NCBI GenBank assembly: GCA_021813225.1
Contig: JAKALH010000135.1
Location: 1-7,338, forward strand
DNA from: Chloroflexota bacterium
Lineage (GTDB): Bacteria; Chloroflexota; Anaerolineae; J036; Brachytrichaceae
Length of the DNA: 7,338 bases
Direction: 5' to 3'
In this document: one piece after another, positions 5,340 through 7,338 of the stretch
Layout: the number at the start of each line of letters is the position of its first letter
Position numbering within the stretch: position 1 is the first letter of the stretch
Position numbers and translations under genes: made by a program
The notes under the pieces: generated by a model
What the model saw: the letters and a program-made list of their open reading frames with translations, nothing else
Told to the model about the DNA's origin: nothing
Database searches by the model: none

Positions 5340-6104
5340 ATGACTACGAATGAGGTAATTCAGATCGAGAATATCGACATCCACAACGCGGTGCGCGGCC
5401 ACTATGCCGAACGCGCCGCCAGCCTGCTGGAAGGCGCGCCTGCCGCTCCCTGCTGCGGCGACAGTTGTTCCTGCGGTTACGCCGCCGAGGAACTCGACCG
5501 GTTGCCCGCAGACGCGGCGCAGGCCAGTTGGGGCTGCGGCGACCCGGTCAGCCTGGCGGCGCTGCAGCCCGGCCAGCGTGTGCTGGACCTCGGCTCCGGC
5601 GGCGGGCTGGACTGCCTGCTGGCGGCACAGAAGGTCGGCGAGAGCGGCTGGGTCATCGGCGTGGATATGACGCCGGAGATGCTGTCGCTGGCATGGCGCA
5701 ACGCCGCCAAAGCGGGCCTGCGCAACGTGGAGTTCCGCCACGGCCATATCGAGAAACTGCCGGTTGAATCCGCCAGCATCGACGTGATTCTATCGAATTG
5801 CGTCATCAACCTGTCGCCCGACAAGCCGGCGGTGTTCCGCGAAGCGCAGCGCGTCCTGCGGGCGGGCGGCAAGTTCGCCGTGTCGGACATCGTGTCGGAC
5901 AGCCCGATACCGGCATCGGCGCAGGCGGACATGATCAGCCTGGCCGGCTGCGTCAGCGGCGCGATGACCGAAGCGGATTACCTGAGCGCCATTCAAGCCG
6001 CCGGTTTTGATGACGTGCGCGTGGCGGACCGCAAGCACTATGCGCAGGTGCCCGACTCGGACGTGCAGACCTACAGCGTGCGCGTGGAAGCGTACAAGCA
6101 CTGA
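5340..6104 (+). CDS. arsM: Arsenite S-adenosylmethionine methyltransferase ArsM
   Basis: A 254-residue class I methyltransferase that transfers methyl groups from S-adenosylmethionine to As(III), giving methylated and volatile arsenicals in the cytoplasm. The SAM-binding core is VLDLGSGGGLDCLL (81-94) with VIGVDMTPEML (105-115). The cysteines that bind As(III) in the family are all present: Cys66 in WGCGDP, Cys153 in SNCVINL, and Cys204 in LAGCVSGAM. The N-terminal CCGDSCSC stretch (Cys38, 39, 43, 45) probably supplies the fourth family cysteine. NLSPDK and FREAQRVLRAGGKFAVSD are also typical. Family members are often somewhat longer (roughly 260-400 residues); this one is near the short end, ending soon after the core. 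arsC follows after 23 bases, so the two form one operon. The start has AAGGA 11 bases upstream. Confidence 0.95.
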   Translation: MTTNEVIQIENIDIHNAVRGHYAERAASLLEGAPAAPCCGDSCSCGYAAEELDRLPADAAQASWGCGDPVSLAALQPGQRVLDLGSGGGLDCLLAAQKVGESGWVIGVDMTPEMLSLAWRNAAKAGLRNVEFRHGHIEKLPVESASIDVILSNCVINLSPDKPAVFREAQRVLRAGGKFAVSDIVSDSPIPASAQADMISLAGCVSGAMTEADYLSAIQAAGFDDVRVADRKHYAQVPDSDVQTYSVRVEAYKH

Positions 6105-6127
6105 AGAGCCGAAGGAAGAGGCGCAGA

Positions 6128-6553
6128 GTGACGGAAACAAAACTACGAGTCCTGACGCTGTGCACGGCCAACTCGGCGCGCTCGCAGATGGCCGAAGGCA
6201 TATTGCGCTGGCTGAGCGGCGGGCGCGTGGAATCGCACAGCGCCGGCACGCACCCCAGCCGGGTCAACCCCCTCGCCATCCGGGTGATGCAGGAGATCGG
6301 CGTCGACATCAGCGCGCAATACTCGAAACCGGTGCAGGAGTTCATCGGAAAACCGATCGACGTCGTCATCACCGTGTGCGACAGCGCCGCCGAGAACTGC
6401 CCGGTGTTCCCGGGGCGCGTCGAGCGCATCCACTGGAGCTTCCCCGATCCCGCCGCCGTCGAAGGCGACGCGGCCCGTCTGGCGGCGTTCCGCGCCGTGC
6501 GCGACGGTCTGATTGAGCGCTTTCGCGAGTTCCTGCGGGCGCATCCGCGTTAA
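6128..6553 (+). CDS. arsC: Arsenate reductase, thioredoxin-coupled LMW-phosphatase type
   Basis: A 141-residue cytoplasmic enzyme reducing As(V) to As(III), the form handled by ArsM and by ACR3-type exporters. The phosphatase-loop motif CTANSARS gives Cys12 as nucleophile and Arg18 as the arsenate-binding residue. VCDSAAENC supplies Cys84 and Cys91, seven residues apart like Cys82 and Cys89 of the Staphylococcus plasmid pI258 enzyme, forming the disulfide relay resolved by thioredoxin. Asp107 in FPDP is the expected acid. The start is GTG, supported by the purine-rich AGGAAGAGG six bases before it. Length fits the family. It is co-transcribed with arsM. Its stop is the left edge of a large hairpin. 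Confidence 0.95.
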   Translation: MTETKLRVLTLCTANSARSQMAEGILRWLSGGRVESHSAGTHPSRVNPLAIRVMQEIGVDISAQYSKPVQEFIGKPIDVVITVCDSAAENCPVFPGRVERIHWSFPDPAAVEGDAARLAAFRAVRDGLIERFREFLRAHPR

Positions 6554-6585
6554 CACCTCCGAGTTCTGCGAGAACTCGGAGGTGT
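6553..6585. terminator. Perfect 15-bp hairpin after arsC (terminator-like, no T tract)
   Basis: ACACCTCCGAGTTCT (6553-6567) and AGAACTCGGAGGTGT (6571-6585) are perfectly complementary around a 3-base loop, and the stem begins on the last base of the arsC stop. No run of T follows on either side, so it is not a standard intrinsic terminator. It could stop transcription otherwise, protect the arsM-arsC mRNA 3' end, or be a dispersed repeat. Confidence 0.6.
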
Positions 6586-6609
6586 GGCATGGTTTGGACC
6601 GTTAGACTT

Positions 6610-6630
6610 ATTCGGTTTATTGAATATAAT
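6610..6630 (+). promoter_or_regulatory. Promoter (perfect TATAAT) with candidate operator for the third ArsR-like gene
   Basis: TATAAT at 6625-6630 is a perfect -10, but the sequence 17 bases upstream (TTAGAC) is a poor -35. An imperfect inverted repeat ATTCG-N6-TGAAT (6610-6625), with the same 5-6-5 spacing as the arsenic operator but a different sequence, lies between them and touches the -10. Transcription would start almost at the ATG at 6639. The -10 is convincing; the operator is tentative. Confidence 0.5.
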
Positions 6631-6638
6631 TAGCACTG

Positions 6639-7028
6639 ATGAGTGACATGCAGGACAGCGAGCGACTTGCCCGCATATTTAAGGCATTGATGCACCCGGC
6701 GCGCCTGGATATTCTCGAAATCCTACGCGATGACGAGCATTGCGTCTGCCACATGGAGGCGCACCTGGGCTATCGTCAGGCCTATATCTCGCAGCAGCTT
6801 ACCGTGCTGCGCGAGGCCGGGCTGGTGGATGACCGGCGCGACGGGTGGAACATTTTCTACCGCGTCAGCGAGCCGCGCGTGTTCAATCTGATCGACCAGG
6901 CGCGCGCGATGCTGGGCATCAGTGGGGACACGGCCAGGGCTGCGACCCAGCCTGCAGCCTGCCCCTGCCCCAAGTGCGCCGCCCGCAAGAACGCGCACGA
7001 GAAGCAATCGCTTGTCACAGACGTCTGA
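6639..7028 (+). CDS. ArsR-family metalloregulator with CPCPKC tail
   Basis: A 129-residue winged-helix repressor. HCVCHM (Cys35, Cys37) takes the place of the ArsR metal motif. The recognition helix region is QAYISQQLTVLREAGLV (about 47-63) and the wing DRRDGWNIFYRV. A C-terminal CPCPKC (Cys108, 110, 113) adds further thiols. The sequence differs strongly from the other two regulators here, so it is not a recent copy. ATG 6639 is used; ATG 6648 is an in-frame alternative, which a longer leader would favour. The ACR3 gene begins 35 bases after the stop on the same strand, so this regulator most likely controls arsenite export. The sensed metal is As(III) or a related thiol-binding ion by inference from the cysteines and neighbour. 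Confidence 0.9.
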   Translation: MSDMQDSERLARIFKALMHPARLDILEILRDDEHCVCHMEAHLGYRQAYISQQLTVLREAGLVDDRRDGWNIFYRVSEPRVFNLIDQARAMLGISGDTARAATQPAACPCPKCAARKNAHEKQSLVTDV

Positions 7029-7063
7029 TCGACGGTTATCAATTTCAACAGGCAGATATAACC

Positions 7064-7338
7064 ATGACTACAACCGCCGGCGTTACCCGACGCTTGTCAA
7101 CACTCGACCGTTTCCTGACCCTGTGGATTTTCCTCGCGATGGCTGCCGGCGTCGCGCTGGGCGCGCTGATTCCATCCGTCGAGACGTTCATCAACCAGTT
7201 CCAGGCCGGCACGACAAACATCCCCATCGCCATCGGCCTGATCCTGATGATGTACCCACCGCTGGCCAAGGTGAAATACGAGGAACTGGGCTAAGTCTTC
7301 CGCAACCGCAAAGTGCTGGCTATGTCGCTGGCGCAGAA
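7064..7338 (+). pseudogene. acr3: ACR3-type arsenite exporter, broken by in-frame TAA; 3' end outside window
   Basis: The first 76 codons encode the start of an ACR3 (arsenite/H+ antiporter) protein: RLSTLDRFLTLWIFLAMAAG (TM1 about 17-36), then FQAGTTNIPIAIGLILMMYP and PPLAKVKYEELG. Families of this kind have ten membrane segments and roughly 350 residues. At 7292-7294 the codon is TAA. The same frame then continues VFRNRKVLAMSLAQ to the window edge, which is the expected next part of ACR3, where a charged residue normally follows the LG. One base change (GAA, AAA or CAA to TAA) would explain it. It is therefore a gene with a nonsense mutation, or a sequencing error. The start at 7064 matches the family N-terminus; the frame is also open through the end of the preceding regulator, but only as a shadow. 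It is co-transcribed with that regulator. Confidence 0.8.

Noticed and set aside
7037..7052. A third ATCAA-N6-TTGAT operator before ACR3
   Set aside because: ATCAA is present at about 7039, but the second half-site is missing at the required spacing.
6845..7063. Longer start for the ACR3 gene inside the third regulator
   Set aside because: The added sequence is out-of-frame regulator coding sequence, whereas ATG 7064 matches the family N-terminus and follows a normal operon gap.
7292..7294. Stop codon reassignment or programmed recoding in ACR3
   Set aside because: TAA also ends arsC, and the other genes end normally at TGA or TAG. No recoding structure was recognised, so mutation or sequencing error is simpler.
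1..7338. CRISPR arrays, tRNA or rRNA genes, insertion sequences, transposases
   Set aside because: I looked on both strands and saw no spaced repeats, cloverleaf-type elements, transposase motifs or paired terminal inverted repeats.

Overview
The window is a GC-rich bacterial segment that looks like a metal and arsenic resistance island. No marker gene fixes the taxonomy. Recalled family features point to Chloroflexota: the first gene ends in a YLP-type C-terminus, the ArsR-like regulator at 6639 carries a CPCPKC tail, and the Zn/Cd ATPase has extra cysteine clusters. This is inference and was not tested by any search.

Left flank (1-1560). The 3' part of a secreted-type metallo-beta-lactamase-fold (ComEC-like) protein meets, tail to tail, a 94-codon minus-strand ORF. 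That ORF appears to join the start of a DUF1684 protein to the last helix region of a thioredoxin-reductase-like flavoprotein. Further right, also on the minus strand, lies a small secreted protein with an SdrD B-like/EF-hand-like segment and a 24-residue repeat. It has its own near-consensus promoter and a rho-independent terminator.

Zinc/cadmium module (1714-4373). An ArsR/SmtB regulator with a complete alpha-5 zinc site and no cysteine overlaps by 8 nt a P1B-type ATPase carrying the Zn/Cd/Pb signature (CPC, TM7 Lys, TM8 Asp). A SmtB-like 12-2-12 operator covers the promoter -10 element and ends exactly at the regulator's ATG. This gives a simple circuit in which metal releases the repressor and the pump is made.

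Spacer (4374-4896). An AT-rich gap is followed by a 90-aa protein of unknown function and then by the arsenic promoter.

Arsenic module (4854-7338). A second ArsR, with a CVC metal site and a Cys-rich tail, sits behind an ATCAA-N6-TTGAT operator and is closed by a terminator. A second exact ATCAA-N6-TTGAT site then lies just before arsM (As(III) S-adenosylmethionine methyltransferase). arsM is followed by a thioredoxin-type arsenate reductase (arsC). After a perfect 15-bp hairpin comes a third ArsR-like regulator, with its own perfect TATAAT box and a different candidate operator. It leads into an ACR3-type arsenite exporter. The exporter frame is broken by an in-frame TAA after 76 codons, and recognisable ACR3 sequence continues beyond the stop to the window edge. 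Together the arsenic genes would reduce As(V), methylate As(III), and, if the exporter is functional, pump As(III) out.

The points most worth following are the ACR3 nonsense codon, the chimeric DUF1684/flavoprotein ORF, the three regulators with three operator types, and the duplicated ArsR operator separated by a terminator.
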